This document shows positions 5,338-5,950 of a stretch of DNA of 5,950 nt, one piece after another. The stretch's first letter is position 1. The number at the start of each line of letters is the position of its first letter. Source of the DNA: CAYUCJ01 sp049282265 (GTDB lineage Bacteria > Desulfobacterota > DSM-4660 > Desulfatiglandales > Desulfatiglandaceae). The position numbers and the translations under genes are program-made. The stretch lies in assembly GCA_049282265.1 (NCBI GenBank), contig JBAPTR010000038.1, forward strand, positions 1 through 5,950, in the 5' to 3' direction. The notes beneath the pieces were generated by a model. The model saw nothing but the letters and a program-made list of their open reading frames with translations, did no database searches and was not told the DNA's origin.

Positions 5338-5950
5338 TCACACAGGATATTCCCGAAGCATCTCATGGATGCCTTTGTGCATTTCGTACCAAAACTCGTA
5401 CGCGGCGGCATGCCTGTCCCGAGTGAAAAAATCAATCCAGCGGTCCAGTTCAGGATGGCTGACCCGGTCGGTCTCTTTTTTGTTTTTCAGGAAGGTGAAC
5501 ACCATGTCCATGTTACGTTCCGACTCCCAGAACACCGATGCATTACGGCTGGTGATGCGGCTGGCGGTCATGTTTAAAGAACTCAGGAACGCGTCCTTTT
5601 CCCCAAAGATGTTTTCCACGATATCGGGAATCAGCGTTTCAGCCCAGGCCCGGTGAAAGCGGCAGATCCCGAGGTTGTCCAGCATCAGCTCCTTGAGCAT
5701 GCGCCGGGCATTTTCTCTTCCCAACTCGCGAGGCGGCAGAAAGTCCCGGCCGTAGTACATGTAATACTTTCCCGTGATGGCCATGGGGGCGAGGGTCCCG
5801 GGTGTCCAGTACTGGTTAGGCACCATCCAGCCCTGACGGGCAAAGGCATTGAACACAAACCGGTCCAGCACCGCTTTGCCCTTTTCCCGGGCCAGACGGC
5901 GGGCAAATTTCCTGACCCCGAACCGTAAGGGTATTTTACCGCCGGGTTGC
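5338..5950 (-). CDS. AOR-family (tungsten/molybdopterin) oxidoreductase, C-terminal part, 5' end outside window
   Basis: The reading frame is open from the right edge (5949) to a TGA at 5338-5340, giving 203 residues. A GTG at 5871 is not the start, because in-frame codons continue to the edge without a stop. The segment VPNQYWTPGTLAPMAITGKY, then YYGRDFLPPRELGREN and LMLDNLGICRFHR, matches the C-terminal domain of aldehyde:ferredoxin oxidoreductase family proteins. In these the Cys of the D-x-x-x-x-C motif (visible residue 96) is the last ligand of the [4Fe-4S] cluster beside the W/Mo-bis-pterin. The first three cluster cysteines and most pterin-binding residues lie beyond the window. The wording resembles BamB-type subunits of benzoyl-CoA reductase from memory, but a general aldehyde oxidoreductase is equally possible. 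The family is cytoplasmic and typical of anaerobes. It is GC-rich, unlike the cassette downstream, and is separated from it by a promoter. Confidence 0.78.
   Translation of the reverse strand, partial: QPGGKIPLRFGVRKFARRLAREKGKAVLDRFVFNAFARQGWMVPNQYWTPGTLAPMAITGKYYMYYGRDFLPPRELGRENARRMLKELMLDNLGICRFHRAWAETLIPDIVENIFGEKDAFLSSLNMTASRITSRNASVFWESERNMDMVFTFLKNKKETDRVSHPELDRWIDFFTRDRHAAAYEFWYEMHKGIHEMLREYPV

Noticed and set aside
5032..5577. Plus-strand open frame of 181 codons across the cassette promoter and the AOR gene end
   Set aside because: It is antisense to the AOR-family gene, which has strong motifs, and it reads through the promoter and palindrome. There is no ribosome site or family resemblance.
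1..5950. tRNA, rRNA, riboswitch, CRISPR array, insertion sequence or attachment site
   Set aside because: No cloverleaf-like segment, regular spaced repeats, transposase frame or terminal inverted repeats were seen on either strand.

Overview
The window reads as a 5.95 kb piece of a Gram-negative bacterial chromosome. A Desulfobacterota-like (deltaproteobacterial) or similar anaerobe fits best. This rests on an aldehyde:ferredoxin oxidoreductase (AOR) family gene, a radical SAM/SPASM gene and a bacterial serine palmitoyltransferase-type gene lying together. The taxonomic guess is inference only. No RNA gene, CRISPR array, insertion sequence or integrase is visible.

Layout. Bases 1-180 (+) are the last 59 codons of a radical SAM protein with a C-terminal SPASM cysteine cluster. 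After a 117-base gap, 298-1257 (+) encodes a GT-B-fold-like protein of unknown substrate. It meets the next gene tail to tail, with overlapping stop codons at 1254-1257. From 1254 to about 5180, on the minus strand, lies a four-gene, lower-GC unit transcribed right to left: an extended SDR (5057-4077), an alpha-oxoamine synthase closely resembling bacterial serine palmitoyltransferase (4056-2875), an acyl carrier protein (2792-2532) and a FabF-type ketosynthase (2501-1254). Bases 5181-5337 are intergenic. From 5338 to the right edge (minus) is the C-terminal part of an AOR-family gene.

How the genes fit together. The central unit looks like the front end of bacterial sphingolipid synthesis. 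The ketosynthase would build or extend a dedicated acyl chain on the ACP. The oxoamine synthase would condense the acyl group with an amino acid (serine by family resemblance) to give a 3-ketosphinganine-type product. The SDR would reduce the ketone, as CerR does in Caulobacter. No ceramide synthase and no acyl-ACP synthetase are present here. The ketosynthase in the cassette is the unusual part.

Two start codons need correcting. The longest SDR reading frame begins at a TTG at 5180, but that triplet is the first part of a TTGACA -35 box. The extra 41 codons run through the promoter and a GC-rich palindrome, and the likely start is a TTG at 5057. The ACP frame likewise opens at a TTG at 2813, but a GTG at 2792 with a strong GGAGG is the likely start. 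The flanking genes are visibly richer in G+C than the central unit, which suggests the cassette arrived as a block.
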